A model generated the notes under the pieces. That model was not told the DNA's origin. It made no database searches and worked only from the letters and a program-made list of their open reading frames with translations. Of a DNA stretch of 64,000 bases, positions 18,300-29,415 are shown one piece after another. Made by a program: the position numbers and the translations under genes. Position 1 is the stretch's first letter. Every line of letters begins with the position of its first letter. The stretch is taken from positions 674,001-738,000 of the forward strand of contig CAJNDS010002523.1 of assembly GCA_905221605.1 (NCBI GenBank), given 5' to 3'. This DNA comes from Symbiodinium natans. Taxonomy: Eukaryota > Sar > Dinophyceae > Suessiales > Symbiodiniaceae.

Positions 18300-20880
18300 A
18301 TGAACGAGGAATTTTGAGAAACATTGATAAATGTTGAATATTATACCACGGTGTGTCCGCAACCACTGGCCGGTTTCAGTTCAGGCTGGTGTTGCCGCTG
18401 GCTGAGGAAGGTAGCGCAAAGACAAAAGGAAGGTGCTGTGATTTGCTGTGCCACATCCAATGTCTATTTCCCAGATGCTCGGAAAAGGCTGTGCAACATG
18501 TTGCGTCGTTCCTGCAAGAAACCAACACTTAGGCGCTACCTGTAGGCCTGTTGGATACTCGCTGGAGCAAGTCTGCTTCCGATTGAAAAGAATTTGGAAA
18601 ACAACGCCATGTGCAAGCAGAGCCAGCAGCGAAGGTTTGCGAAGTCTTTTGAACACACAATTGCTGAGTCCCTCCTTTGGCTTTAGGGAGTCGCTGTTTC
18701 ACCAAGGAGTGGGTGGAGAAGTTTGGTGCTGGCTCTTCGGAGCTTAGCAATGAGGCTGCCCACGACCACGGTCTTCGGCCGAGCCTTCGGATTTCTTGGA
18801 AACTTGTGTATTTATTCCGTGGTTCGATGGCACATACTTCTGACGCTTTGCGGGCAGCCAAGGGAGAGTTTCAGCAATTGCAACGGCTTGCCACACGGTT
18901 GGGGAAAGGGTTACATCGAGCTTAACAGCTGCAGCGTACCACGCGCAGCACCAGTCCATGAGCACACGATGAAGCTTTCCTTATAGCAAATTGTTTCTTT
19001 GGTCGAAGCCAATAGGCCGAAATGTCCGTGACTCTTACAGACCAAAGCTTGCTATGTAGTGAAGTACCCTGATAGCCCAGGAAGCCTTTGGGCGAAGGCT
19101 GCCGTTGGGAGCGTCAGGTTCTCGACCAGCTTGGCTTTCCGGTATACGCATTTTTCTCCCCTTGAGGGCAGGGCCAGTGCGCCATGCAAGCGGCGCTTGT
19201 CTGGCCCACATTGACTGTCTCCATCTTGCATATGACTGTGCAGCAGTCCCTGCACTTTGTGACGGAGCATCCGTCTCCACTGTCCGTATGGCGATGTTTT
19301 ATGCTCATGCCGTTTCTTCGTTCACCCTCGTTCGTGCCATGTGTATGTTGCCTGACCTCATCAGTGTTTTTGATGGGCCTCTGGGCTTTGAGCTCTCAGT
19401 TCAAGTGCTCCACCTGAACAGGAGGTGTGCAGCTGTCACTGCGCTGCAGTTTAGCGGTCTACGCTGTCTACACAACCCCTGTTCCAAAGATGTGGATCAC
19501 GAGCCCTGCAGTTTGGTGAGCCTCTGTCAGGCAAGTGCCAGTCACTAAAAGTGCTGGTCACTAACTATGGGCTCTTGGACTCAGTCTGACTCAATAATGC
19601 GGAACTCAAGCATTGGGTACAACAATTGAGACCCGTGGATCGCGAGGGCACTGGCTGTGTCTTTACTCCAGACCTGATTTCTTCACGTAGTGGGCCGTGC
19701 CAGCAATTCGTCTTGGAGTGGTGGAACTATGCTTTCAAGGATTTCGGGGTACACGGCTTAAGGCATGGTCGGGGTGTTGCGCTCGATGCTCAATTCATTG
19801 GTGTGGACTCACTTGCCAAAGTGTCGAACAGGCATGTCATGCCAGAACGCGGTGCAGGTAACGCCCTGCCCTCGTCTTCTCGTTAAACGAGATTCCAAGC
19901 CATCGCCGGGTGAAATCGACAGTGGTGTGAGTCACAGGCAGTGACGAATGCAGCATGCCACGGTTCGTCCTGGCATCTTGCTTCGATCTTTTTCAACGCA
20001 GAAGAAAACAGGCGTTTTTCTAGAAATTGCACATATGGTCGCCAGAAAACTCTGGCTTGTAATAAGGACCCCAAAAGGGACCTCAATTTTGGCAGCTACC
20101 CATATCCCAGTTGAATGTCTTTCTTGAGCTATCAGCCAAGAGAACGTGCAGCTGAACTTGCGGCCGGGCCTGTGGCATGTGGCGGCCTGTGATGGCTGGC
20201 AGACATGTACTTCTTTTTTGCTCGATTCAGGCTTGAATTGTATGACTCAACCAGGTGCAGAACTTCACCCGAATTGTTCATCGGAAGGGCCATGTCTTGA
20301 ACAGTTGCAGCAATTTCAGGGATTGTTGGAGTCGGAGGTCATAGCTGGATAGCTATGGATAGCTATGGATAGAAGGGCAACTATCCTGAAGATCATGCAG
20401 CCCTGGACATGACTCTCTAAGAACGCACCGCATGTGACGCATGCCGCGACCTCAGCCGTTGCCAGAGAATGCAGTAGGTCGTGGGTCGCTTTCAATATCT
20501 TTCAATGCACTCTCGGGCATAAAGCTGAAGGTGGTCTGGCGCATGACCCAAACAACCATCTGACGCTGAGCTCGTGTAAGAGGGGAGCTGCACAAAGCAC
20601 TTGAAACCCATCAGAAGCGCATCGCAGATCAGAAGGATCGCTGTGGTACATGTTGTCTCCACGTGTAGGGCAGTACTGCAAGTGGCATCAAGTGGCCCTT
20701 CTCTGACCCTCACCCAAGTCGTCCCTGAAACTCCAGCTTGGCTGTGGCACGTAACTCACACTCGCAATCGTTCTAGAGTCACTTCCTCCGAAGCCTTGAA
20801 AGAGACATAACCGGAGGCTCAAGTGCCCCCTCCGGCGCTCGCGCTCAGGCGAAAGCCGCGCGGCAACTTGCATGTGCTCA
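18300..20880. other. spacer, no gene recognised
   Basis: Open frames up to about 147 codons occur here but overlap in several frames and show no motif. A short tandem repeat (GATAGCTATG, three copies) is at about 20343-20372. Telomere-like GGGTTTAGGG words appear briefly at 18268-18292. Confidence 0.35.
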
Positions 20881-21025
20881 TTGACGTGTGGACCCAAGCT
20901 CTGCGGACTCGATCGTAGATTCCCTGAACATCCCTGAACCAAAGCTCTCATCACATAGCACGGCATCAGGCTCAAGGTTTGTGAATGCAGTGGTCCAGCT
21001 GGTCCATCCTTGCATTGCAACTGCA

Positions 21026-21555
21026 ATGCCAATCAATCGATTCCGTGGAGAATTCTTCTTTCTGTCGAGCTTCTTTCCCTGCCGGCAGGGTGTGGAGTTC
21101 GAAGGTGATCTGTACCCGACTTCTGAGCATGCATACCAAGCCGGTAAGATTGAGGACAGGGACAGAAGGGATTCATTCACATTGGGCGGGTCTCTTGGTG
21201 ACAACCCCATGCAAAAGCAAAGGGTAAAAAGGTCAAGAAGCGTCCAGATTGGGAGAGTCGGAAAGTGGACGTGATGTTGGCCGTTGTTCGCTCAACGTTC
21301 GCGCGGGATGCGGATTTGCGCAAGAAGTTGCGTGCCCCACGTGGTCAAAAGCTTGTGGAAGGTCACACGGGCGACAAATTCTGGGGCGGAAAGAGTAATC
21401 ATCTTGGCAACATCCTCATGCGCGTGCGAGATGAACTTCCAGAAGAAACGACCCAGACGGAGGTTCCAGAACAGGAGGATGGGGCCCAGTCCCCAGATCC
21501 CAAGTGCACGAGAAGCAAAGGCGACGAAAATCGCAGAGCTGAGTTTCAAGACTAA
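21026..21555 (+). CDS. NADAR-family protein with a one-base frame break
   Basis: NADAR (YbiA/RibA-like) proteins are small N-glycosidase-fold enzymes linked to ADP-ribose, NAD or riboflavin-intermediate metabolism. The N-terminal part from ATG 21026 reads MPINRFRGEFFFLSSFFPCR then FEGDLYPTSEHAYQAGK, matching the family's FLSNF...YPS-EHAYQA core. The second half is one frame over, reading KGKKVKKRPDWESRKVDVML, then LVEGHTGDKFWGGKSNHLGN and ILMRVRDEL, the family's closing motif, and ends at TAA 21553-21555. The frame changes between about 21196 and 21220, so one base is missing (or two extra) relative to an intact gene. FLSSF replaces the usual FLSNF. This may be a recent pseudogene or an assembly error. 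The upstream region is also open but unlike the family. Confidence 0.8.
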
Positions 21556-21563
21556 CTGGATGC

Positions 21564-21887
21564 ATGGATGGAGCAGGTGAGCCAGAAGGTTCAGCCAGTT
21601 CAACGGATGAAGCATCATACGCAGATGGGCCTGAGATCGACGCTGCATCTTCGCACTCGGGCCTCTCCGAGACCTTCACAGATTGGCTTCGGCTTGCCCT
21701 AACCCAAGAGATCACCGATTCGGCCGATCTGGAGAGTGCTATGTGCGCCGTGGAGGTCATGTTGGGAGCAGTCCAGGGTGACCCACGCGAGACCCTAGCA
21801 GATGTAGCCAAAATGCTCCGAGAGGATTTTGGCACCCCTGAGACTGCCGTTGACTTGGTCCAGAATTGGTTCTCCCTTCAATGCTGA
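21564..21887 (+). CDS. small acidic protein of unknown function (107 aa)
   Basis: ATG 21564 lies 8 bp after the NADAR stop and the frame ends at TGA 21885-21887. The protein is acidic, with a Ser/Asp/Glu-rich N-terminus (about 1-35) and then predicted helices LSETFTDWLRLALTQEI and DVAKMLREDFGTPETAVDLV. The tight spacing could mean it is the C-terminal exon of the NADAR gene, joined by splicing or separated by a second frame break. I know no family for it. Confidence 0.4.
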   Translation: MDGAGEPEGSASSTDEASYADGPEIDAASSHSGLSETFTDWLRLALTQEITDSADLESAMCAVEVMLGAVQGDPRETLADVAKMLREDFGTPETAVDLVQNWFSLQC

Positions 21888-22089
21888 CCATGCGGCATGG
21901 AGACGCGCATCAGTGACCCTTGTGGACCCTGAGCTCGGACGATTGCTGTACAGATTGGGTCTGAAGCAGGAAGTTTATTCCTGCCACAGACTGCTTGAGT
22001 TGTATGCAAGACACCACATTCCTTGCCAAAGCAGGCCCACCCCCTACTGTTAGGATGCGTCGCCGAAGCCCCTTGTGGGCCAGCAGCTC

Positions 22090-22430
22090 ACATGAATGGG
22101 GCCCGGGTAATGTGGCCCAAAACCATGAACCCTAAACCCTTAAACCCGAAGCCCAAACCCGAAACAGCCCTTCGAGTTCTTGGACCCTTAACCCGAATCT
22201 CAACGCCCCGAATGAGAAAAGGTCGACAGCAGGAGAAACCATGCAATTTAAGGTTTAGAAACTTAGGGTTTGGCTAAGTTTTGACCCACACGCAGGGCTG
22301 GTTGAATTTCCATCCCAACCTTCATGGCGCCTGCGCTACATCACAGCAAACACCCCAAGTCCTTAAGCCCTTAAGCGTTAAGCCCTTAAACCCCAAACCC
22401 AAATCCTTAAGCCCTAAACCTGGTGCTGAA
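22090..22430. repeat. first patch of degenerate telomere-like words
   Basis: Clusters of CCCTAAACCC-, CCCTTAAACCCGAAGCCC- and CCTTAAGCC-like words occur on the C-rich strand, with one GGTTTAG cluster at about 22248-22272. It is an isolated patch before the continuous domain that begins near 27.5 kb. Confidence 0.75.
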
Positions 22431-22631
22431 AGGGGGAGTTGTGGAATGGATCCACATAATCACCCTCATACTATCCCCGATTTGTTGGATGGGCGAGCAC
22501 CCCCTCCGAGCAGTTCTTGAACTGGACTTAAGTTCGTTTCTGCTACCTCGACTAGTTCTTCGTTTCTGTAGTCATACTATAGCATACTATAGTTCTGCGT
22601 TCAAAACCTGACTTGATCGCGCAAGTGGCCG

Positions 22632-23048
22632 ATGTGGCGTACTGTAGGCTCTGCCAAAACTGATGCACTCGAGGTTGCTGTACAACAGTGGAGAATTAGA
22701 ACAGAACGCTGCCTTGTTCTTGCTTCTGGTTTGCTTAGTACAGCAAGCACTTGGCCGTCCAGCAAAGTTTCCGAGGAAGAGCATCCGGCTGCCATGGATG
22801 CCGTTGTTTCTCATGCCAGCCAAGCACCTGACGAGGCATCTGTGGCTTCTATGCAGCAGCATGGGAAGACTGTAGCAGCCAGGGCGAGAAAGCTGGATGC
22901 CAGCCATGCCAGCAACATCTTTCGGACTTGGGCTTGGCTAAATGTGCACAGCAGACCTGGCCTTAAGTCGAAATCCGACAATCGGCACAGGAATGGAAAC
23001 CGCATTGCCGTGGCATGTATGCTTGGGGCCAAGCTCAGTAGCTACTGA
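22632..23048 (+). CDS. unassigned 138-codon open frame
   Basis: The frame opens at ATG 22632 and ends at TGA 23046-23048. It is Ala/Ser-rich, with a basic C-terminal part (SRPGLKSKSDNRHRNGNRIA). A minus-strand frame overlaps it. There is no recognised motif, so coding status is uncertain. Confidence 0.22.
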   Translation: MWRTVGSAKTDALEVAVQQWRIRTERCLVLASGLLSTASTWPSSKVSEEEHPAAMDAVVSHASQAPDEASVASMQQHGKTVAARARKLDASHASNIFRTWAWLNVHSRPGLKSKSDNRHRNGNRIAVACMLGAKLSSY

Positions 23049-24189
23049 GGCGCGGATTTGCCTGCTCCTGTAGTGTTTGTCAAATGTTGTGATGGTGAGA
23101 GCTTCGTGCAACAAAAACCTCGGACGGAAATGAATGGTTCTCTTTTGGAGTTCTATTCTTTAATGTGGGGTTTCTTTCTTAAGGAACGGGTACCAAAGAC
23201 TGCCTTGTAGGTTCGTGGCTGCACCAAGCAGGATTTCCAGATGCCGGCCCCCCAGTAGCCTCTGATCAGTGGAGGCTTCCAGCTGGGCAAACGCTCAGGG
23301 TTGGAGTTGGATAGAGCTGCAGGTGTGTTCATGTGCCACATCCGAGTCCCCACATCTGCTCTTCGTAATCTTTATCTCGAAGCAGACCGAGGTCGCGGCG
23401 ACTAAATTCTTCGTCGACGAGCACTCTGGTGCCTTTGTTGCTGGCAATCAGAATCAGCTCCAAACTTCCTGCCACAGTAGAACCCAAACCGTCACAACAC
23501 ACTAGACCACACTTCTGGGGGTTCGTAACAAGCATATTTTTGAGCTTTCAGCTGGAGAGCATACGAAAAAGAAGGAACTTCGCAGAGAATCAACGCATGC
23601 AAGAGCGGGGTTTCTTTACGAGGCCTTGCTCGCATTGCTGCGGGATGCCCTTCGAGCAGTTTGCGCTACCCAACTTCCTCAACCAAGAAGACTGTACAGA
23701 TTTGCTAACGGGGCTTAAGGGGCTTTCGTGCGTGCTCTGGTTGGTTAGGCCGAGAAACCCAACAAATGAAGGAAAAGAGGGGATTTGGGGAGGGGAATCG
23801 AGGTAGGGAAACAGGGCGTCTTTAGCATCATTGGAACCTCTGGCGCCCACTGCCGGGGACGAGACAACTTCTTAATATTATGGTTCTTCGCTTGTCATTA
23901 TTGCGTACGATCGTGCATATTCAGGTCATCTTTACGGTTGCAATGATCACCAATGCTGCTATTCCAGCGCACCATGCCATGAAGAGATTGCTGTTACTGT
24001 GATTAATTGTATTGTTTTTTAGAGATTTCTGTTACTGTGATTACTTGTTTGAGCCACTGGTTGTTGCACTTTCTGTCGGCATGCTCATGTGCCAGGCACT
24101 TCGTAAGCACAAGTCCATCGCGCAGTTGGTGACCTTGGCCGCGCTAAGCTAAGACAGGTGGATCGCATCGTTTTGTATTTTAACAGGTC

Positions 24190-24336
24190 GAGACTGCTGA
24201 TGTTGAGGATGGCAACGAAGAGGATGACAAGGATGACGAATCGGAGCATGAGGATGACATTGGACATGCGCTGGCGATTGCTCAGCATGAACGTGGCCTG
24301 GCTGCAGCACCAACATGCATACTCGCAACAGTAGCA
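24190..24336 (+). CDS. possible acidic exon
   Basis: After a strong acceptor (TTGTATTTTAACAG, ending at 24186) the plus strand reads VETADVEDGNEEDDKDDESE then HEDDIGHALAIAQHERGLAA. This looks like an acidic linker exon. The minus strand of the same bases reads as a hydrophobic segment (LMLRFVILVILFVAILN), so strand is not certain. The acceptor favours plus. Confidence 0.28.
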
Positions 24337-25083
24337 AACACTAGCTGCCATCATAATCGCTAGGATAGGTTCCAGCCGTAGACCTCCTAATTGCTCAGAA
24401 TTCAAATTACAAGGTGCGTTGTGGCTGGGGTCCAGGAATAGGGCCAGATGGTCTGTATTCCGAGGTGGTTTCATCGTGTCGGTTTCCCATGGACAACCCG
24501 CTCTATAGACTCTTTGCCATAAATCCTTCATCCCACCTAAACACCGAAGCCTCAGACCTAAACCTAAACCCTGGACCGACCTGCGTCTAAAAAAACCTAT
24601 GCCTTCAACCCCGCTGCACTGCTCAGCCGAGGCTGCCCCACCGCGACTTCTTGTTTCAGCTATGATATGATGTGTGAAGCTCTGCAGGTTAGGATCTAGC
24701 GAGCGAGGGCCGGCTTGGTGTCTCCAAGGCCACGAGATCAACGAATGTTCGTAGCTCTACGAAAGATTGGGCTGTAGGACTGGGATAGCCGGATGTCAGA
24801 CAGGTTTGGAAGCACTTACACCGCGGCTAGGGCTGCTGCAGGAGGTGTAGTGATGCTGGGCCTTGGTGCTGGTGGTTTCCATCCAGCACCGCGGCTGTGC
24901 GTCGCCACTTCTGTTCATCCCAGGCATGCGGTGTTTGTGCAATCAGACTTGTTTGACAGCCGGCTTTCCCCTCGTCAAACCTCCACCCTGCTTGACCAAA
25001 TCCTGAGCCATTGCAAGCCCTGCTGGTCCTGGACCAAGCCCACGCCACCGTCCCTCCGCCCCATTGATTCTACATCAATGGAG

Positions 25084-25577
25084 GTTTGAAGTCCCATGCG
25101 CAGGCTTGAGCCTAAGTGTGCTGAGTGTGCGACGTGACATGGCCATCGATCCTTCCGGGCGGGTATTGCCAGCTCTTCATAAGAAACCTGACTTCGCCAG
25201 CATCGCACCACACCGCCCGCCACGCGCCCCCGTCCTCAGCCCTCAGACCCACGGGCGACGAAGCACAACACTGCTCGAGCCCACCTTTCTGCAGGCACCC
25301 TTGCGTGCACATGTGCATGCAAGCGTGCAAAAGCGCGCGCTGTGCATGCGCATGTGCATGCGAGTGTGCCTGCAGAAAGTGGTGGGCTCGAGCAGTGTCG
25401 TGTTTCGTCGCCCGTGGGTTTGAGGGCTGAGGACGGGGGCGCGTGGCGGGCGGCGTGGTGCGTGGCGAGTCAGGCTTCCCACGAAGAGCTGGCCTTACCC
25501 GCACGCAAGGATGGCCATGTCATGTCGTTGTGCACTCAGCACATAAGGCTCACGCCCGCGCCATGAGCCTTCAAGCC
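25084..25577. mobile_element. foldback (long inverted-repeat) element, non-autonomous
   Basis: The left half (from about 25084) and right half (to about 25577) are reverse complements over nearly their whole length of about 240 bp each, with a GCGCGCGC-containing centre near 25331. Matching landmarks are GACATGGCCATC (25135) with GATGGCCATGTC (25511), and CACTGCTCGAGCCCACC (25269) with GGTGGGCTCGAGCAGTG (25381). The arms differ at scattered bases, so this is genuine divergence and not an assembly mirror. No transposase frame is present. The structure suggests a foldback transposon or MITE. I could not define a target-site duplication. Confidence 0.75.
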
Positions 25578-26340
25578 AAGTGGGCATGGACTGGCGGGGC
25601 TGCAACGGCTGTGATGGATTTGGAAGGGCGGGGTGTGGGCGGAGGGACGGTGGCCACAAAAACGGCTCACTTATCCAAAATCACAGTTAGGAAGACTAGG
25701 CAGCATGGTACAAAATCTTGTGGCTTTGCAACTTCAGTAGGCTTGTCAGAGAATTGCTCTGCTTTACAATAGCTCGATGGGAGACGTAGCTCCTGGGCTG
25801 CAAGCGCTTGAATGGTGCGTGCAACGAGTTCGCAATCTTGCCTGCAAACGGACGTCTGCAGGAAATGAGCGGCAGACCGCACATTTGGACGGCATCGCTT
25901 GTTAGATTTTTCTGTTTGCACGCTTGCGGCTGTCATATCTGAGTCGCCGTGTTGATTCCAATGAAATTCTCAGCTGTGGGGTATGGGTGCAGGTCCATAG
26001 TCTCAATACAGTCACATGTCAAATTCTGACTGACGCACTTGAAAGAAACTTCTCCATGATATCTTGAAGTAGCACCATCACGATGACATCTTGAAAGAAC
26101 ACGGTCGATGACCTCTTGCAAGAACCTCGCTGTCAACACAAGTGGATGGAGAGAGCCTACCCGTTAGGAGTGCTGCCACGTAAGGTTACACTGCGCTACC
26201 GGTGCACGCTCTGAAGTGTTCGTATAGAATATTCTAGCTGTTTTCATATGCCTGTCCCATAAAGAATCGAGGCAGAATTTTGTAGGGTCATTAGGGCTTC
26301 AGTGTTTTTTGGGGGGGCCCAGGTTTATTAAGAAGGGCAC

Positions 26341-26495
26341 GCGGGTTGCACACCCGCGAAACATACCCCGAAACATACCCCCGCAACATGCCCCGTAACA
26401 TACCCCCCGAAATTGCAGGTAAAGTAGCTCATGATGCCGCGAAACATACCCGAACCATACCCCCGAAACATACCCGCGAAACATACCCCGACCCC
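26341..26495. repeat. short minisatellite, CGAAACATACCCC unit
   Basis: About nine imperfect copies of a 13-16 bp unit, consensus GCGAAACATACCCC, occur with variants such as CGCAACATGCCCC and CGTAACATACCCC, interrupted by a unique stretch near 26410-26440. The reverse complement is GGGGTATGTTTCG. Confidence 0.75.
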
Positions 26496-26861
26496 TCCCC
26501 ATTAAAATGCAAGCCCATATAGGGCTTTTGCCAAGTGATCTTCGTTTTCGGATCAAGGTTAGTTTGGCTTCTATTTGGGAATTGTATGGGGCATTTCGAT
26601 TACATAGATTTGCAATCGAAATAGCTTGTAAGACTACTACGTAGCCGAAAAGGCACGCAAAACACAAGGCTCTTTTCTATTGATTGGTTCTTGAAAATAG
26701 CAGACAAGCAATTGATTGATCGTATTTTGTGTTTTTTCGGGTTACCAAGTGCAAATACATGATGATCGACAGAATATTCAGGCAATACTGAAAACAAATA
26801 TGCGTACAGTTTTTTACATGAACGGAATGTATGTCTGTTACATCAAGCAAGGGGCGTAAGC

Positions 26862-27085
26862 ATACAAAATATATATATATACTGTATATACATATATACA
26901 CTCTCTCTGTGCACGCGTGCATACATTGTGTGTGTGTGTATGTGTGTATATATATGTATGTAGAGATTATGTGTCGTGTGCATGTATAGAGTATATATGT
27001 ATATTGTTCTTACAACTGGGCCTCGATTTTTTAGAGAGAGGGTGTGCATACCTCATGCCTGGTATATGCATATCGTATATATGTA
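26862..27085. repeat. AT- and GT-rich microsatellite region
   Basis: TATATATATA, GTATATACATATATAC and TGTGTGTGTGTATGTG runs alternate with short unique pieces. Many sub-blocks are palindromic. Similar blocks recur at 43.08-43.17 kb, 46.50-46.62 kb and 47.14-47.23 kb. Confidence 0.8.
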
Positions 27086-28194
27086 TTAGGTTTTTTGGAA
27101 GTACCTCCAACGAGGGGACCCGTATGCAGCACAAGTTATCGTGCGACTTCTTGTCTCTTGTTTAGCCGTCATGTTTCACATCAGTTTTCGCTTCACAGCA
27201 ACCGCTCGGACTGGCCTGTAAGGTGAAAAAATCAAGGTTTGCCATGGGCTTTTGAGGTAGGTTGATGTCTCTTGCGGGGGCATGGACCGCTCTCCTCCCG
27301 CTCAACTGACACCCTACTGTAGTAGCAATGGAAGATGAAGTAGCAGTACCAGCAGCAAGTCTTCTTCTGAACCTTATAAGACCCTAAGCATAAATCTCTC
27401 AATCCGTCTCCAGACCCTCGTTGCCTTTGTAGATCAAGCTGGTCTCAGGCGTTTGGATTCTTCCCTGCAGTTCGAGGCATCTTGGGAGTTTTGGTCTACG
27501 GCTGTGGGGTTTTAGGGCTTTAGGGTTTTGGGGAGAATCTTGAGCGAAGTCATGACACCGAACTGGCACCGCCCATCGCCTCCCTCCGCTCCTGCTTGGA
27601 TCAAGTTTCCCGGTTTCTAGCTGTTTTTCCCAGCCGAATTCCTGTTTCCATTACTGTTTGCTGATGGGGAGGAAAAGAATGGCAGTAATAGTTACTGTAC
27701 TTGTACCCAGCTCTTGCATTCTGTAATTTCTGGCCAACAAATCCAATGATTGCCAATCTTTCAGCAGGAACAGAAACTAGAACCTCATGCTTTCATTCTT
27801 TGCTAAACACCGCTAGGCCCTAAACCCTCGACCCACAAACCCTGAATGCTAACCCCCACTCTGCTAAAGAGTCCTACACCCATTTCTCCCCAACAACCCT
27901 TTAAATTCCCCTAAACCTTACGCCCTTGAGTTCTTAAAGGTGTGCTTCCTTCAATGCCAAAATTCCTTAGACTCCTCAGCCTCGAACTCTGCATTTTCGG
28001 CCCAAAGGGACAGCTCTTCACTCAGAAGCGTCTGTAGATGTCTAGGTGCTGATTGCACTGCAGTTTGTAGTGAATAGTGGTATTGTTTTGTTCGACTCGC
28101 CTTTGGCTCCGCTTGGGCTCCGTTTCCACAATGCCTTCGAAGGCTTTCTGTTGGTGCTTGGGGTTAAGGCTTAGGGTTGGGGCTTTGAAGGTAG

Positions 28195-28300
28195 CTGTAG
28201 CAGCAGGAGTAGGAGCAGCAGTAGGAGGGGTCGTAGTCGTCGTCGTAGTAGGAGGAGGAGGAGGAGGAACAGCAGGAGTAGAAGCAGAATTAGTAGCTGC
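28195..28300 (+). repeat. imperfect trinucleotide repeat (GCA/GTA/GGA/GTC)
   Basis: A run of related triplets, AGCAGGAGTAGGAGCAGCAG then GTCGTAGTCGTCGTCGTAGT and GGAGGAGGAGGAGGA. It would encode an Ala/Val/Gly run but the composition is that of a simple repeat. Confidence 0.75.
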
Positions 28301-29167
28301 GCCTGATCGAATCTTATCGTTCCTTCCTCCGTTGTTGCTACAGTGGCTACAGCTCTTGCCCCTCGCGGTGCCCCGCGTCTCCGTTTTGTGGTTCGGGTGG
28401 TTTTACACTTTAGGGCTTAGGGTTAGGAATTCCGGCTTCGGCGAGGTTTGATTTTTCAAATGCTTGGAAGCTTGAGGTCATGAGCAGTTATCGAGCGTAC
28501 AGCTATGTGGGGTTTGTTTCGGGTTTGGGGTTTGCTGGGGCTTCTGGGTTTAGGGCCTAAAACCTCAGACTTGGTCCGGGACTCGACTTTGGGTTTGGAG
28601 ATACAGGTTGAGCATTTGTTTTGCTGGGAGATGTTGTTACATTGTGCGTTTCGGGTCTTGAGAGTGTAGGGCCTGGATTGCGGAAGTAAGCGGCCTGGTA
28701 GTGATTAGTGCAGTTGTAAGTTCTGTACTTATATAGCGGGCCTTCATTCCGAAGCCTGGACCATCACTGCGTGAAAGACTCTTGAATCTCAGGTCTTCGC
28801 GTTAAGCCGCAAGCACTGAACCGTTCAACCAAGTTACACCTCGTAAAGCCCTAAACTTCAAAGTGCAACACTCTAAACCGCAGCCCTACCAGCGACGGGC
28901 AGGCCAAGTCCGTCATGAAGTCTGCGATGTGCTTCAGCTCCTCTTTGTGTGGTTGGGTTTGGGGTTTAGCCATTGGTGCCGTTCGAAGTCTCACTAAACT
29001 CTAGAACTTCAACCGGTCCGGTGGTAAGCCTCTCTGCACACCTGGACCCCCTAAGCCCTGAATCTCAAACCCAACCCCTGGTAAGCCTCTTAGTGTCAAA
29101 CATGTGAACCCCCAGACTTACTTCCTCGAGCCCCCAACCTTCAAGTTGTCCAGCCCTGCCCCCTGAA

Positions 29168-29415
29168 CCCTCCAAGCCCCCAAACCCTCAATGCCCTAAA
29201 CCTAGGACCTAGATCATCACCTTACCGTAACCCTAAACCCCAAACATACGTTGCAAACAAACCCAGGACATGTTGGGCCCTCCAAGCCCGCAAACCCTCA
29301 ATGCCCTAAACCTAGGACCTAGATCATCACCTTAAAGCCTAATCTTAAACCCTAAACCGTAACCCTAAACCCCAAACATACGTTGCAAACCAACAAACCC
29401 AGGACATGTTGGGCT
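29168..29415 (+). repeat. tandem duplication of about 110-137 bp
   Basis: The segment beginning CCTCCAAGCCCCCAAACCC at about 29169 recurs at about 29280. Both copies share CTAGGACCTAGATCATCACC, CATACGTTGCAAAC and CCCAGGACATGTTGGGC. Copy 2 has extra CTTAAACCCTAAACC-type words inserted, about 27 bp longer. The near-identity points to a recent event. Confidence 0.85.

Noticed and set aside
24085-24741. Minus-strand 218-codon membrane protein
   Set aside because: The hydrophobic segment is the antisense of an acidic plus-strand stretch preceded by a strong acceptor, and the rest of the frame has no membrane or family pattern.
25064-25504. Several overlapping frames on both strands of 100-130 codons
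   Set aside because: They mirror each other because the DNA is a foldback palindrome.
26341-26495. CRISPR-like array
   Set aside because: Units are 13-16 bp with no unique spacers, and the host is a eukaryote.
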